Shown: positions 9,343 to 20,421 of the stretch, piece by piece
How the letters are laid out: each line of letters opens with the position of its first letter
Numbering within the stretch: position 1 is the first letter of the stretch
Source: Candidatus Accumulibacter affinis
GTDB taxonomy: Bacteria; Pseudomonadota; Gammaproteobacteria; Burkholderiales; Rhodocyclaceae
Assembly (NCBI GenBank): GCA_016713625.1
Contig: JADJOT010000010.1
Span: 372,001 to 436,000 of the forward strand
Reading direction: 5' to 3'
DNA: 64,000 nt
Notes under the pieces: model-generated
The model's input: only the letters and a program-made list of their open reading frames with translations
Database searches by the model: none
What the model was told of the DNA's origin: nothing
Position numbers and translations under genes: made by a program

Positions 9343-10119
9343 GTGACCGCTTTTGACCGCTACGTAGGCATTGACTACTCTGGCGCCGAAACGCCCAAGG
9401 CGAGCCTCAAAGGGCTTCGCGTCTATCTGGCCGACGGTGCGGCGCCCGCATCGGAAGTGCTGCCACCGCCCAGCCCACGCAAGTATTGGACACGGCGCGG
9501 CATCGCTGAGTGGTTGGTGGAGCGCCTGGCCGAGAACCTGTCGACGGTGGTCGGTATCGACCATGGCTTTTCCTTCCCGCTACGCTATTTCGAAGCGCAC
9601 CATCTGCCGCTCGACTGGCCGGTGTTTCTCGACGATTTCCAGCGGCATTGGCCAACAGACGACAATGTCTATGTCGATTTCATTCGTGATGGCGTTTGCG
9701 GCAACGGCGCGGCGCGCATGGGCAATTCTCGCTGGCGTCGCCTGACGGAAGAACGCTGCCGGGCCAAGTCGGTGTTCCATTTCGACGTGCAAGGCTCGGT
9801 GGCCAAATCGAGCCATGCCGGCATTCCCTGGCTCCGTTACCTGCGCCGGCAACTCGGCGAGCATGTACATTTCTGGCCGTTCGATGGCTGGACCATTCCT
9901 GCGGGTCGCTCGGCGCTGGTGGAGGTCTATCCGGCGCTGTGGAAACACGCGTACGCCCCGGAAAACCGTACCCCCGATCAGCACGATGCCTATACGATCG
10001 CCACCTGGCTGCAGCAGGCTGACCGCGATGGCCGTTTGCGAGCAGCACTCAGCCCAAGTCTGAGTTGTGCGCAGCGCGCCGAGGCTGATGTCGAGGGCTG
10101 GATTCTGGGGGTGGGATGA
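9343..10119 (+). CDS. DUF429-like conserved hypothetical protein
   Basis: A 258-residue protein starting VTAFDRYVGIDYSGAETP. The GIDYSGA strand, a second acidic strand (VVGIDHGFSFP) and a late acidic helix (PDQHDAYTIATWL) look like an RNase H-type fold of the DUF429 group, whose biochemical role is unknown. The GTG at 9343 was chosen over a TTG nine codons upstream because an AGGGG ribosome site precedes it by about five bases. It follows hom by 44 bp and may be co-transcribed. No metabolic link is evident. Confidence 0.6.
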   Translation: MTAFDRYVGIDYSGAETPKASLKGLRVYLADGAAPASEVLPPPSPRKYWTRRGIAEWLVERLAENLSTVVGIDHGFSFPLRYFEAHHLPLDWPVFLDDFQRHWPTDDNVYVDFIRDGVCGNGAARMGNSRWRRLTEERCRAKSVFHFDVQGSVAKSSHAGIPWLRYLRRQLGEHVHFWPFDGWTIPAGRSALVEVYPALWKHAYAPENRTPDQHDAYTIATWLQQADRDGRLRAALSPSLSCAQRAEADVEGWILGVG

Positions 10120-10207
10120 TGGCAACCCACGATAGCGCAGGATGGAGCGCCGTCATTCGCTTCCATCGATCACGTTGCCGTACTCGCGCGCGCCACCCGC
10201 CACCCGG

Positions 10208-11920
10208 TCAGGCCGAGCGGCTCTCGATATGTTCGATCATCAGCTGCGGCGTCTGGACGCCGTTGAAGTCGTTGATCGCCAGCCGGTAAGCGGCGCGGAT
10301 GCTGTGGCCGGGCGCCTGCGGGAAGTTGAACTGGATCGCATCAAGACTCTGCATGCCTTTGCGCAGGCGCAGCTTGAGGTGTTTGTCCTTGAGGATGCGC
10401 TGGCTCTCGACGACGAAGTCGTCCTGAAACAGCGGCGCCGGGAAGCCCTGGCCCCAGACCTCGGCTTCCAGCAGCCGCGCCGTGGCGATCGAGAAATAGG
10501 CGGTCTCGAGTCCCCCGTCGGTTTCCAGCGTGCGCGTACGGTCGGCGGGTGCCAGCAACTCGTCGGCGACCTGCGCAAACAGCTCGCGAAAGCGCGCAAA
10601 GTCGCTTTCGCGCATCGTCACCCCGGCGGCCATGGCGTGCCCGCCGAAGCGCAGCAGCAGGCCGGGTGCCCGCTTGGAGACCAGGTCGAGAGCATCGCGC
10701 AGATGCAGGCCGGCGATCGAACGGCCCGAGCCCTTGATTTCGCCGCCCTCGCCGCGGGCGAAGGCAAATACCGGGCGGTGCAGTCTTTCCTTGATGCGTG
10801 CGGCGACGATGCCGACGACGCCCTGGTGCCAGCCCGCGTCGAATAGCGACAGCGCGGCGGTCGCCGCCTCCCCATCGAGGTCGGCGGCGAGCTGGAGCAG
10901 CGCCTGTTCCTGCATGCCGGATTCGATTTCGCGCCGCTCACGGTTGAGCGAATCGAGTTCTTGCGCGATATTCATCGCGCGTCCGTCGTCGTCGGTAATC
11001 AGGCATTCGATGCCCAGCGACATGTCGGCGAGACGGCCGGCGGCATTGAGGCGCGGACCGATCATGAAGCCGAGGTCGAAACTCGAGGCTTGCGCCGGAT
11101 TCCGTCCGGCGGCGCGGAAAATGGCGCGCAGGCCAGGCGTCAAGCCACCCTGGCGGATGCGCTTCAGGCCCTGGCTGACGAGCACGCGGTTGTTGTGGTC
11201 AAGCTTGACGACATCGGCGACGGTGCCGAGTGCGACCAGGTCGAGCAGGGTCGCCAGCTTGGGCTCGCTGCGTTGGCTGCGCCCGGAAAACCAGCCGCGC
11301 TCGCGTAGCTCGGCGCGCAGTGCCAGCATCACGTAGAATATCACGCCGACCCCCGCCAGATGCTTGCTCGGGAAGCCGCAGCCAGGCAGGTTCGGGTTGA
11401 CGATGCAGTCGGCGGCCGGCAATTCGTCGCCGGGCAGGTGATGGTCGGTGATCAGCGTGGCGATGCCGAGCTGCCTGGCGCGGGCGACCCCTTCGACGCT
11501 GGCGATGCCGTTGTCGACGGTGACGATCAGCTGTGGCTTTTTCGTTGCCGCCAGGTCCACGATGTCGGGCGACAGGCCGTAGCCGTAGGTGAAGCGGTTG
11601 GGCACCAGATAATCGACCACTGCGCCGCAGGCGCGCAGAGCCCGCACGCCGAGCGCGCAAGCGGTTGCACCGTCGCAGTCGTAGTCGGCGACGATGAGTA
11701 TTCTCTGCTGTGCGGCGATGGCGTCGGCCAGCAGAACGGCCGCCTCGGCGGCGTGTGTCAGCCGTACCGGCGGCAGCAACGACTGGAAATCATAGTCCAG
11801 CTCGCTGCGCGCGAGGATGCCACGGCCGGCGTAGATGCGCGCCAGCAGCGGGTGCAGGCCCTGTTGTTCGAGTTGCCACTGAACCCGCTGCGAGACTGGT
11901 CGACTACGCAGTTGGGTCAT
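10208..11920 (-). CDS. recJ: Single-stranded-DNA-specific exonuclease RecJ
   Basis: A 570-residue DHH-family 5'-3' exonuclease for recombination and mismatch repair. Phosphoesterase motifs are in order: VADYDCDGATA, TVDNGIASVE, LITDHHLPG, LVALGTVADVV, then the DHHA1 signature RFGGHAMAAG and a C-terminal OB-like region. The ATG at 11920 overlaps the stop of the upstream gene by four bases (ATGA), indicating translational coupling, and is preferred to an upstream extension. Confidence 0.95.
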   Translation of the reverse strand: MTQLRSRPVSQRVQWQLEQQGLHPLLARIYAGRGILARSELDYDFQSLLPPVRLTHAAEAAVLLADAIAAQQRILIVADYDCDGATACALGVRALRACGAVVDYLVPNRFTYGYGLSPDIVDLAATKKPQLIVTVDNGIASVEGVARARQLGIATLITDHHLPGDELPAADCIVNPNLPGCGFPSKHLAGVGVIFYVMLALRAELRERGWFSGRSQRSEPKLATLLDLVALGTVADVVKLDHNNRVLVSQGLKRIRQGGLTPGLRAIFRAAGRNPAQASSFDLGFMIGPRLNAAGRLADMSLGIECLITDDDGRAMNIAQELDSLNRERREIESGMQEQALLQLAADLDGEAATAALSLFDAGWHQGVVGIVAARIKERLHRPVFAFARGEGGEIKGSGRSIAGLHLRDALDLVSKRAPGLLLRFGGHAMAAGVTMRESDFARFRELFAQVADELLAPADRTRTLETDGGLETAYFSIATARLLEAEVWGQGFPAPLFQDDFVVESQRILKDKHLKLRLRKGMQSLDAIQFNFPQAPGHSIRAAYRLAINDFNGVQTPQLMIEHIESRSA

Positions 11921-12973
11921 CGCTCGCCCCGCGCCAGCACCTGGGCGATCGCCGCCAGCGGCTGCGGGCGGCGCCACCAGCGCCATTGCTCAAGGCGGCT
12001 GCTCTCCCAGGCCAGCGTCGCGTACGCCGTTGATGCTTCGAGACGCAGGCGCTGCAGCCTGCCCGCAGCGAGTGCCTTCTGCAGCGGCGCAAACCAGCGG
12101 CCGTCGAGTTCGCCGAGCTGCCTGCGGTAGGCCGCGCCGTCTTCGTACTGCACTGGCGACTGCAGCGAATCGAGAACCAGCAACTGGCAGCTGCCGGGAG
12201 TTGCCTCGGCCAACAGTGCAGCCGCATCGCTCGGCACGCGATGTACCGGTAGAGCAAAAGCGCGACCCAGGCCGCGCGCCAGTGGATGCTCGCTCCAGAC
12301 GCCGGCAAAGTCCCTGGCGGGCAGCGGCGGCAGGACACCGGCGCCCCACATCCACAGGCTGTTGATCGTCGATCGGCCCTGCTCTTCGCGTTGTTCGTTG
12401 GCCGGGTGCTGGTGCAGGACCATCTGGACTTCATTGAGCAGTTGGCGCAGCCAGCGCGCCTCGGGCGTTTCGGGCAGTTGCCGGCCGACGCTACGGCCGG
12501 CAACTGCGGAGAGCGGCAGGACCACGAAGTCGCCGAGATCGGTGTTGCCGGCGAGCTGCAGATACCAGCGATCGGGAGCGGCGACGTGGAAAGTGCCGAG
12601 ATCCGAAAACTGGCGATTGAGTTCGTCGACGATCGCTTGCGCCTCGGCGAGCGCGATGCCAAGGCTGCCGCCGTCGGCGAGAATCAGACGTTCCTGGTGC
12701 AGCCGTAAATGTACCGGGTCGGCGCACAGCCAGCAGGCCGTGCCGGCGACCGGCTCGTGGTCTTCGCCGTAGACCCGGAAAGCCGCATACGGGGCATTCT
12801 CGGCGAGGCCGAAAGCGTCGCAGAGCGTCGCTTCCAGCGACTGCGGTGGACGCTGGCGCAGCCGGCTGCGCGCGATCAGTCGATGCAGCGCAGGGCAGGG
12901 GCAGGGCGTCGAGGCTCTCGCGGTCGTCCGGTTCAGGCCAGATCAGTTCGGGGACAACCAGGGTCAGCTGCAT
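11917..12973 (-). CDS. Conserved protein upstream of recJ, phosphoglycerate-mutase-like annotation, frameshifted
   Basis: About 350 residues once a frameshift is repaired. The N-terminal frame gives MQLTLVVPELIWPEPDD. After an apparent extra C in a CCCC run near 12905 the second frame continues ALHRLIARSRLRQRPPQ and runs to the stop. Visible blocks include LHQERLILAD, LGTFHVAAPDRWYLQL and INSLWMWGAGVLP. Homologues next to recJ in betaproteobacteria are often annotated as cofactor-independent phosphoglycerate mutases; I see no catalytic motif that proves this. The stop overlaps the recJ start (ATGA). Confidence 0.65.
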
Positions 12974-13151
12974 GCGTGTGGAGCGGATTGGCGGGTGGTG
13001 GGAGCGGCTTGGTCGCGTCAGCGGCTGCGCGGGTGAGAAAGGATCAGGCAGCGCTGCCGTGGCAGGGCAGCCGTCGCTGGAACAGTGTAGCATAGCGCCT
13101 TTGCCGTTTCGGCACTGTCAACCGCCACCCTGAAATGACTTTTTGCCACTG

Positions 13152-14391
13152 ATGGCCCTCCCCTACGAATTGCTGATCGGCCTGCGTTACACGCGTGCCA
13201 AGAAGCACAACCACTTCATTTCCTTCATCTCGCTGATTTCGATGTTCGGCATCGCCCTCGGGGTGGCGGCGCTGATCGTCGTCCTGTCGGTAATGAACGG
13301 TTTTCAGACCGAACTGCGGGCACGCATTCTTGCTGTCGTCGCGCACGTCGAGATTACCGGCGTCGGCGGCGAGATGGTCGGTTGGGAACAGGTTGCCAGG
13401 CAGGCTGCCGAACAGCCGCAGGTCCTCGCCGCGGCGCCTTTCGTGCAGGCGCAGGGAATGCTGGCTTACGGACAGGCGGTACGCGGCGCCGTGGTGCGCG
13501 GCATCCTGCCGGATCTCGAAGACCGGGTCGCCGATTTCCGGCCGCACATGAAAAGCGGTCAACTCGACGCCTTGCTGCCGGATAGCTTCAACATCATCCT
13601 CGGTTCCGAACTGGCGCGCGCGCTTGGCGTTTTTGTCGGCGACCGGGTGACCTTGATCGCCCCGCAGGGGGTGGTGACGCCGGCTGGTGTGGTGCCGCGC
13701 CTGAAGACCTTCCATGTCGTCGGCGTGTTCGAGGTCGGCATGTACGAATACGACAGCGGTCTGGCGCTGATCCACATCGCCGATGCGCAGCGCCTGTACC
13801 GCATGGACGATCGGGTTTCCGGCGTGCGCCTGAAACTCGACGATCTGTTCGTCGCACCGCGCGTCGCGCGTCTGCTGGCCGGCAAACTGGACGTCAATGC
13901 CTTCATCAGCGACTGGACGCGCAGCCATGCCAACTTCTTTCGCGCCGTGCAGATCGAAAAGAACATGATGTTCATCATCCTCTCGCTGATCGTCGCCGTG
14001 GCGGCGTTCAACATCGTGTCTACGCTGGTCATGGCGGTGACCGACAAACAATCGGACATCGCCATCCTGCGCACCCTGGGCGCCAGCCCGGCGAGCATCA
14101 TGGCGGTGTTCATCGTGCAGGGTGCGCTGATCGGCTTCATTGGCCTCGGCCTGGGCGTTGCCGGCGGCGTCGCGCTGGCGCTCAATGTCGATGTCGTGGT
14201 GCCCTTGATCGAGCGCATGCTTGGCACGCAGTTCCTGGCCAAGGAGGTCTATTACATTTCCAATCTGCCCTCCGAACTGCAGTGGGCTGACGTCACGACG
14301 ATTACCGGCGTTGCTTTCGTGCTGGCGCTGGTGGCGACCATTTACCCGAGCTGGCGCGCCGCGCGCGTCAATCCGGCGGCGGCGCTGCGTT

Positions 14392-14399
<8 letters not shown>
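13152..14399 (+). CDS. lolC: Lipoprotein-releasing ABC transporter permease LolC/LolE
   Basis: A 415-residue inner-membrane permease that extracts lipoproteins for LolA. It has the N-terminal [23 protein letters not shown] motif region, a first membrane helix ([20 protein letters not shown]), a large periplasmic domain, and three C-terminal helices ([53 protein letters not shown]). The ATG at 13152 was chosen over a TTG three codons earlier. It overlaps lolD by eight bases. A single permease gene suggests a LolC/E homodimer arrangement. Confidence 0.93.
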
Positions 14400-15078
<679 letters not shown>

Positions 15079-15148
15079 ACCGCAACGCGACTCAAGTTTT
15101 CGCAGCCACTGCCGATAACGGTAGCTGACGACTTGAAGACCTCTGATC

Positions 15149-17170
15149 ATGAAGACTGTATTTGCGCCGGCCATCGCGCTGCTCAACCGTGTTGGCTATA
15201 CAAGAAAATTCGCGATCATGGGTGCGCTGGCGCTGCTGGCCATCGCCGTGCTGCTGCTGAACCTCTATCAGAGCCTGCACCGGGTGATCGACAGCTCGCA
15301 GCAGGAACTGGCCGGGATCGAGGTGATCAAGCCGATGGCGCGCCTGGTGCAGCACCTGCAAGTCCATCGTGGCCTGTCTTCAGGCGTGCTCAATGGCAAC
15401 GAGGAGATGAAGGGCATGCGCAGCGCTCGGGAAAAGGCCGTGCGCGAGGCTCTCACGGCGGCGGAAGCCCGCTTGACTCCGGAACTTGCGGCGAGTACTG
15501 CCTGGAAGAAAGTCGCCGAGGCCTGGGCATTCATCGAGAAGGAAGGCCTCGAACTCATCCAGCGCGAGAATTTCGAAGCCCATAATCGCCTGATCGACGA
15601 ACTTCTGGTATTCCAGACGATCGTGGCCGACGAATACGCACTGACCAATGATCCCGACATCGATTCGACCTACCTGATTGCCACCGCCGTCGATAAATCG
15701 CCGCAGGCCATCGAGCGCATGGGCCAGCTGCGGGCGCTGGGGACCGGCGTGCTGACCAGGAAACAGCCGCTGGTCCTCTCGCAACAGGTCGAGTTCACCG
15801 TTTTGCTGGCGGGCCTCAATTATTCGGTCGCTTCCTTGCGCCGCAATCTGCAGAAGACCTCCCGCTACAATGCTGGCCTGCAGGGAACGCTGGAGGCTTC
15901 GATCAGGGATATGGGTGAGGCGGCTGAAAAGGTCAGCGTGCTGGTAAACCAGGATATCCTTTCCGGTACCTACGCGACCCCCCCGGGCGACTATTTTGCG
16001 CTCACCACCGCGTCGCTCGAAAAGGCTTACAAGGAGATGTTCGAGACGCTTTTGCCAACCCTCGAACAATTGTTGCAACGTCGGATCGACCGCGCGCAGC
16101 GTGAGCTGTCCGTGAGCATCGCCGTATCGGTGCTCATCCTGCTGCTGTACGCCTACGTGTCCATCGGCCTCTTTTACGCGACCATCGGCAGCATCGAGCG
16201 TCTGGCGGAAAACGCGCGTACGCTGGCTACCGGCGATTTGAACGTCTGCGTCGACCTGGGTACCCGCGATGAACTGAAGCTCGTCGGCGACAGCCTGAAC
16301 GACATGGTGAGCGCCTTTCGCGGGCTGATTCAGAACGTGCACCATGGCGCCCGCGAGGTGCTCGAGGCGACCAAACAGCTCGCCGGAACGGCCGCGCACA
16401 TCAATCGCGGCAGCGAGCAGCAGAGCTCCGCCGCGTCGACCATGGCGGCGGCGATCGAAGAGATGCGCTCGGGGATAGAGCAGTTGTCGACCAATGCCCA
16501 GGACGCCAACCGGATTTCCAGCCGTGCCGGTGAGTTGTCGGCGGATGGCAGCCGGGTGGTCGGTAGTGTGGTTCGCGAGATCGAGCGGATCGCCGAGGTG
16601 GTAAACCAGTCGGCGGCCATCGTCGCTGAGCTCGGCGTGCGCTCGGAACGCATCTCGGCGATCGTTAACGTGATCAAGGAAATTGCTGACCAGACCAACC
16701 TGCTGGCCCTCAACGCAGCCATTGAGGCCGCGCGTGCCGGCGAATCGGGCCGGGGTTTCGCGGTGGTCGCCGATGAAGTGCGCAAGCTCGCCGAACGTAC
16801 CGCTCGCTCGACGCAGGAGATCTCGACGATGATTGCCGCCATCCAGAGCGGTACCCGCGACGCGGTGGCGAGCATGCAGCAGGGCGTCAGCCGGGTCACC
16901 GAGGGGGTGGCGCTGGCGACGCAGGCTGGTGAGTCGATCAGGGAAATCGGCAACAACACGCGGCAGGTGGTGGAGAAGGTCGCCGGCATCTCCGATGCGC
17001 TACGCGAACAGAGCGCGGCGAGCACCGAGATCGCCCGCAACGTCGACCGGGTCGCGCGCATGGCCGAGGAAAACTGTGCGCTGGTCGCCGGCAATGCCGC
17101 TACGGCGGGGCAACTCGAAGGCCTCTCGGAGGGCCTGGAAGCCGAAGTGCGTCGCTTCCGGCTGGGCTGA
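15149..17170 (+). CDS. Methyl-accepting chemotaxis protein with nitrate/nitrite-sensing (NIT-like) domain
   Basis: A 673-residue receptor. One membrane helix lies near residues 22-44 ([20 protein letters not shown]), followed by a long helical periplasmic domain resembling NIT domains ([11 protein letters not shown] near residue 72). A second helix near 322-345 is followed by HAMP and a cytoplasmic signalling domain with the conserved hairpin tip ([20 protein letters not shown]) and [15 protein letters not shown]. It senses a ligand and signals through CheA/CheW, which are not in the window. It stands alone, 71 bp after lolD. Confidence 0.88.
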   Translation: MKTVFAPAIALLNRVGYTRKFAIMGALALLAIAVLLLNLYQSLHRVIDSSQQELAGIEVIKPMARLVQHLQVHRGLSSGVLNGNEEMKGMRSAREKAVREALTAAEARLTPELAASTAWKKVAEAWAFIEKEGLELIQRENFEAHNRLIDELLVFQTIVADEYALTNDPDIDSTYLIATAVDKSPQAIERMGQLRALGTGVLTRKQPLVLSQQVEFTVLLAGLNYSVASLRRNLQKTSRYNAGLQGTLEASIRDMGEAAEKVSVLVNQDILSGTYATPPGDYFALTTASLEKAYKEMFETLLPTLEQLLQRRIDRAQRELSVSIAVSVLILLLYAYVSIGLFYATIGSIERLAENARTLATGDLNVCVDLGTRDELKLVGDSLNDMVSAFRGLIQNVHHGAREVLEATKQLAGTAAHINRGSEQQSSAASTMAAAIEEMRSGIEQLSTNAQDANRISSRAGELSADGSRVVGSVVREIERIAEVVNQSAAIVAELGVRSERISAIVNVIKEIADQTNLLALNAAIEAARAGESGRGFAVVADEVRKLAERTARSTQEISTMIAAIQSGTRDAVASMQQGVSRVTEGVALATQAGESIREIGNNTRQVVEKVAGISDALREQSAASTEIARNVDRVARMAEENCALVAGNAATAGQLEGLSEGLEAEVRRFRLG

Positions 17171-17179
17171 GCACGTGCC

Positions 17180-17198
17180 CGCGCCGCCGGTCGGCGCG
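17180..17198. repeat. Strong GC hairpin after the chemoreceptor gene
   Basis: CGCGCCG and CGGCGCG arms around a CCGGT loop, 10 bp after the receptor stop. No T tract follows, so it may stabilise the mRNA end or be a weak terminator. Confidence 0.4.
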
Positions 17199-17246
17199 CT
17201 CAACGCAGGGTTCGGAAGCGGTGGCGAATATCTGCTCTAATGCGGC

Positions 17247-19562
17247 ATGCGCCTCAACATTCTTGCTTTTGCTATCGGTGTCGGCTTTCTGCAGCTGCAA
17301 GAGGAACTGCCGGCGCTGCCGCTCGTCGCCGGTCTGCTGATCGGCGTATTGCTGCTGCTCTGGCTGGGCCGTCGCCGGCACACACTCGAACGTGTGCTGG
17401 CGGTGCTGGCCTGCGCCGTGCTGGGCCTCGGCTGGGCCGCCTGGCGTGCCGAGCAGCGCTTGCAGGATCGGTTGCCGGCCGCCTGGGAGGGCCGTGACGT
17501 GCAGGTCGTCGGCGTCGTCGCCGCGCTGCCGCATGGCTTTGAGGGCGGCGAGCGCTTCGAGTTTGACGTCGAGTCGGTGGAAACTGCGGGCGCCCGTCTG
17601 CCGGAACGAATCATGCTTTCCTGGTATCGCGGCCGCCTTGACGACGAATGGCGCGACGGATTGACGATTCGCCCCGGTGAGCGCTGGCGCTTCACGGTTC
17701 GTCTCAAGCGCCCACACGGCAACGCCAACCCGCATGGGTTTGATTACGAGGCCTGGCTCTTCGAGCGCGGCCTGCGGGCCACCGGCTACGTGCGTCCGCG
17801 CACCGTCGCCAAGCGACTGGACGACTTCGTGCTTCAGCCGGCCTACGTCATCGAGCGTTGGCGTGACCGGATTCGCAATTCCTTTTTCGACGTGCTGGCC
17901 GATTCGCCCTACGTCGGCGTCCTCGTCGCGCTGGCGGTCGGCGACCAACAGGCGATCCCGGCAACGCAGTGGCGCTTGTTCAGGCTGGCCGGGGTGACGC
18001 ACCTGATGTCGATCTCGGGTCTGCATGTAACGATGGTGGCGCTGCTGTTTGCCGCTCTGGTCGGTTGGCTGTGGCGGCGTAGTGAGTCGCTGATGCTCTT
18101 CCTGCCGGCGCCGAAAGCGGCGATCACCGCCGGCTCGATCGCCGCCCTGGCTTACTCCCTGATCGCCGGTTTTGCGGTGCCGACGCAGCGCACCCTGTAC
18201 ATGCTGGCGGTGGTCGCTGTGGCGCTGTGGTCGGGCCGCAACCTGGGCGCCAGCCGCAGCCTGCTGCTGGCGCTGCTGCTGGTGCTGCTGCTCGATCCGT
18301 GGGCAGTCTTGTCGCCGGGCTTCTGGCTCTCCTTCGCAGCGGTCGGCCTGCTCTTTTTCGTCGGCACAGCGCGCATCGGTGTTGCACGTGGTTGGCGAGC
18401 TGCACTCGCTGGCTGGGGCGCGACGCAGTGGGCGGTGACCGTCGGCACCCTGCCGCTGTTGCTGTGGATGTTTCAACAGTTCTCGCTGGTGTCGCCGCTG
18501 GCCAACGCGCTGGCCGTGCCGCTGGTCAGCTTCGTGATCACGCCGCTGGCGCTGCTCTTCGCCGTTTTTTCGTGGCCGCCGCTGCTGTATCTCGATCACT
18601 GGCTGTTGTCCGCTCTGATGGGCTGTCTCGAATGGCTCGCTGCCTGGCCGATCTGGGAGCAGCCAGCGCCACCGCTGGCCGCGACGCTAGTGGCAGTACT
18701 CGGGGTGCTCTGGCTGCTCTTGCCGCGCGGCTTTCCGGCGCGCTGGCTCGGTCTGTGCCTGCTGCTGCCAGCGCTGCTATGGCCGGCGACGCGGCCCGCG
18801 GCGGGTGCTGCCTGGGTGGACGTACTCGACGTCGGCCAGGGGCTGGCGGTGGTCGTGCGCACTGCCGGGCATACCCTGCTCTACGATACCGGGCCGCTGT
18901 ATAGCGCTGACTCCGACGCCGGGCAGCGGATCGTCGTCCCCTATCTGCGTGCGCAAGGGGTTGGGCAGCTCGACGCGCTGATCGTCACGCATCGCGACAA
19001 GGACCACTCGGGTGGCGTTGTCGCCGTGCAGGAAGCTCTGCCGATCGCGCGCACGCTGTCGTCGGTTCCCGAACTTGTCGGCGAACGCTGTGTTGCCGGT
19101 CAGGCCTGGGACTGGGACGGCGTGCATTTCACGATCCTGCACCCGCCGGTCGACGACTACCAGCGCAAGGCTGTCCGGAGCAATAACATGAGCTGTGTGC
19201 TGCGGATCGAAAATGCCTTCGGCAGCGTTCTGCTCACCTCCGACATCGAGGCGCGCGACGAGCAGGCGCTGCTCGCCCGGGCAGCCGATCAACTACGCAG
19301 CGAGGTGCTGCTGGTGCCGCACCACGGCAGCGCCACTTCGTCGACGCCGGACTTCGTTGCTGCCGTCGGCGCTCGCGAAGTGATCATTCCGGTCGGCTAC
19401 CGCAACCGCTTCCAGCACCCGCGCCCTGAGGTCGTGGCACGTTACGCCGGCAGCCGGCTGTGGCGCAGCGATCGCGATGGTGCAGTACGCATCGACCTGG
19501 CCAGCGGGCTCGTGCTGTCCTCGTATCGCAGTGAATATCGTCGCTACTGGCACGGACGCTGA
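17247..19562 (+). CDS. comEC: DNA internalization competence protein ComEC/Rec2
   Basis: A 771-residue inner-membrane channel protein for uptake of single-stranded DNA. The order is N-terminal membrane helices, a DUF4131/OB region, the Competence domain (HLMSISGLHVTMVALLF near residue 250, then AGFAVPTQRTLYML) with many helices, and a C-terminal metallo-beta-lactamase-like domain (LDVGQGLAVVV, LYDTGPLYS, VTHRDKDHSGG, LTSDIEARDE, LLVPHHGS). Length and order match full-length ComEC. Natural competence would need type IV pilus genes, not seen here. Confidence 0.93.
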   Translation: MRLNILAFAIGVGFLQLQEELPALPLVAGLLIGVLLLLWLGRRRHTLERVLAVLACAVLGLGWAAWRAEQRLQDRLPAAWEGRDVQVVGVVAALPHGFEGGERFEFDVESVETAGARLPERIMLSWYRGRLDDEWRDGLTIRPGERWRFTVRLKRPHGNANPHGFDYEAWLFERGLRATGYVRPRTVAKRLDDFVLQPAYVIERWRDRIRNSFFDVLADSPYVGVLVALAVGDQQAIPATQWRLFRLAGVTHLMSISGLHVTMVALLFAALVGWLWRRSESLMLFLPAPKAAITAGSIAALAYSLIAGFAVPTQRTLYMLAVVAVALWSGRNLGASRSLLLALLLVLLLDPWAVLSPGFWLSFAAVGLLFFVGTARIGVARGWRAALAGWGATQWAVTVGTLPLLLWMFQQFSLVSPLANALAVPLVSFVITPLALLFAVFSWPPLLYLDHWLLSALMGCLEWLAAWPIWEQPAPPLAATLVAVLGVLWLLLPRGFPARWLGLCLLLPALLWPATRPAAGAAWVDVLDVGQGLAVVVRTAGHTLLYDTGPLYSADSDAGQRIVVPYLRAQGVGQLDALIVTHRDKDHSGGVVAVQEALPIARTLSSVPELVGERCVAGQAWDWDGVHFTILHPPVDDYQRKAVRSNNMSCVLRIENAFGSVLLTSDIEARDEQALLARAADQLRSEVLLVPHHGSATSSTPDFVAAVGAREVIIPVGYRNRFQHPRPEVVARYAGSRLWRSDRDGAVRIDLASGLVLSSYRSEYRRYWHGR

Positions 19563-19800
19563 TCGTTGCCATGGTTCGCTTTTGCTGCTGATGGTTGGCA
19601 GGTCAGCGCTGGACAGCGGGCAAGGCGCCCTGGCGAAAGGGCTCCGCCTCCGTAAGCCGAAGCACTCCCGCGCCAGGCAGCATCGTCGTGCCCTATGCGC
19701 GGCTCACATAGCAGTTCGTACTTGCGATTAATTTGAGCCTGGCCCCTTTATCCACAAGAGGGACGACTCGGCACGCTGCCTGATGCTGTTCCAGCAGCAA

Positions 19801-19829
19801 TTGCCTTGATTACGGCATTGCCGTAGAAT
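19801..19829 (+). promoter_or_regulatory. higBA-type promoter with palindromic operator
   Basis: TTGCCT (-35, 19801-19806) and TAGAAT (-10, 19824-19829) are separated by 17 bp. A perfect palindrome TACGGCA-T-TGCCGTA (19811-19825) fills the spacer and touches the -10. The predicted start site falls on or next to the toxin ATG at 19836, suggesting a leaderless mRNA repressed by the antitoxin. Confidence 0.6.
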
Positions 19830-19835
19830 TGGTCT

Positions 19836-20150
19836 ATGCGAACAGTGGCCGAGACCTTCATTTTTGAACGATACGCGACGGACATTTGGTCGAATTCTGA
19901 GCGTGAGACATTCATCAACTGGATCGCCACGAACCCCGAGTCAGGTGACATCATTCCTGGGAGCGGCGGTTGCCGCAAAGTTCGATGGGCTGCCTCTGGA
20001 CGGGGAAAGCGCGGTGGTGCGCGTGTCATCTATTGCATCGCCGCTGACCGGACGATCTGGTTGCTGATCGCCTACAAGAAGGCACAGTTCGACAATTTGC
20101 CTACGTCGTTTCTCGCTGATCTGAAACAAGGAGTTGAAGATGTCCTCTGA
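19836..20150 (+). CDS. RelE/HigB-type toxin
   Basis: A 104-residue protein with the RelE-fold layout. Features are an N-terminal helix (FERYATDIWSNSERETFINWIA), the GGCRKVRWA strand, GARVIYCI and the C-terminal YKKAQFDNLP motif found in HigB-like mRNA interferases. The toxin comes first and the HTH antitoxin second, overlapping by 11 bases, which is the HigBA order. It is likely a ribosome-dependent mRNase neutralised by the downstream protein. The upstream promoter palindrome suggests autoregulation. Confidence 0.82.
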   Translation: MRTVAETFIFERYATDIWSNSERETFINWIATNPESGDIIPGSGGCRKVRWAASGRGKRGGARVIYCIAADRTIWLLIAYKKAQFDNLPTSFLADLKQGVEDVL

Positions 20151-20421
20151 ACTCGAAAAGTTCCAACGTGACTTGCTTGAGTCCGTCAAACAGATGAAAC
20201 GCGGTCAGACGGCGCGAGTGACAAAGGTAGGAATTACGCCTGCAGCCGAGGCGCGTTCTAGGGTTGGGTTGTCGCAACACGATTTTGCTACCCTGCTAGG
20301 AATTTCTTCGCGCACGCTGCAGGATTGGGAGCAAGGCCGGAGAGAGCCTACAGGAGCGGCCAAGACTCTGCTACGTGTCGCCTGCTCCCACCCGGAGGTA
20401 CTACGCGAGCTCCAGCCCTGA
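20140..20421 (+). CDS. HigA/NadS-type helix-turn-helix antitoxin
   Basis: A 93-residue protein with an N-terminal toxin-binding helix (LEKFQRDLLESVKQMKRG) and an XRE helix-turn-helix (ARSRVGLSQHDFATLLGISSRTLQDWEQGRREP) resembling NadS/HigA antitoxins. The ATG at 20140 lies inside the end of the toxin gene, so the two are translated together. The HTH would bind the palindrome in the promoter. Confidence 0.85.
   Translation: MSSELEKFQRDLLESVKQMKRGQTARVTKVGITPAAEARSRVGLSQHDFATLLGISSRTLQDWEQGRREPTGAAKTLLRVACSHPEVLRELQP

Noticed and set aside
13044..14051. A minus-strand frame opposite lolC
   Set aside because: No recognisable motif and fully covered by the conserved permease gene.
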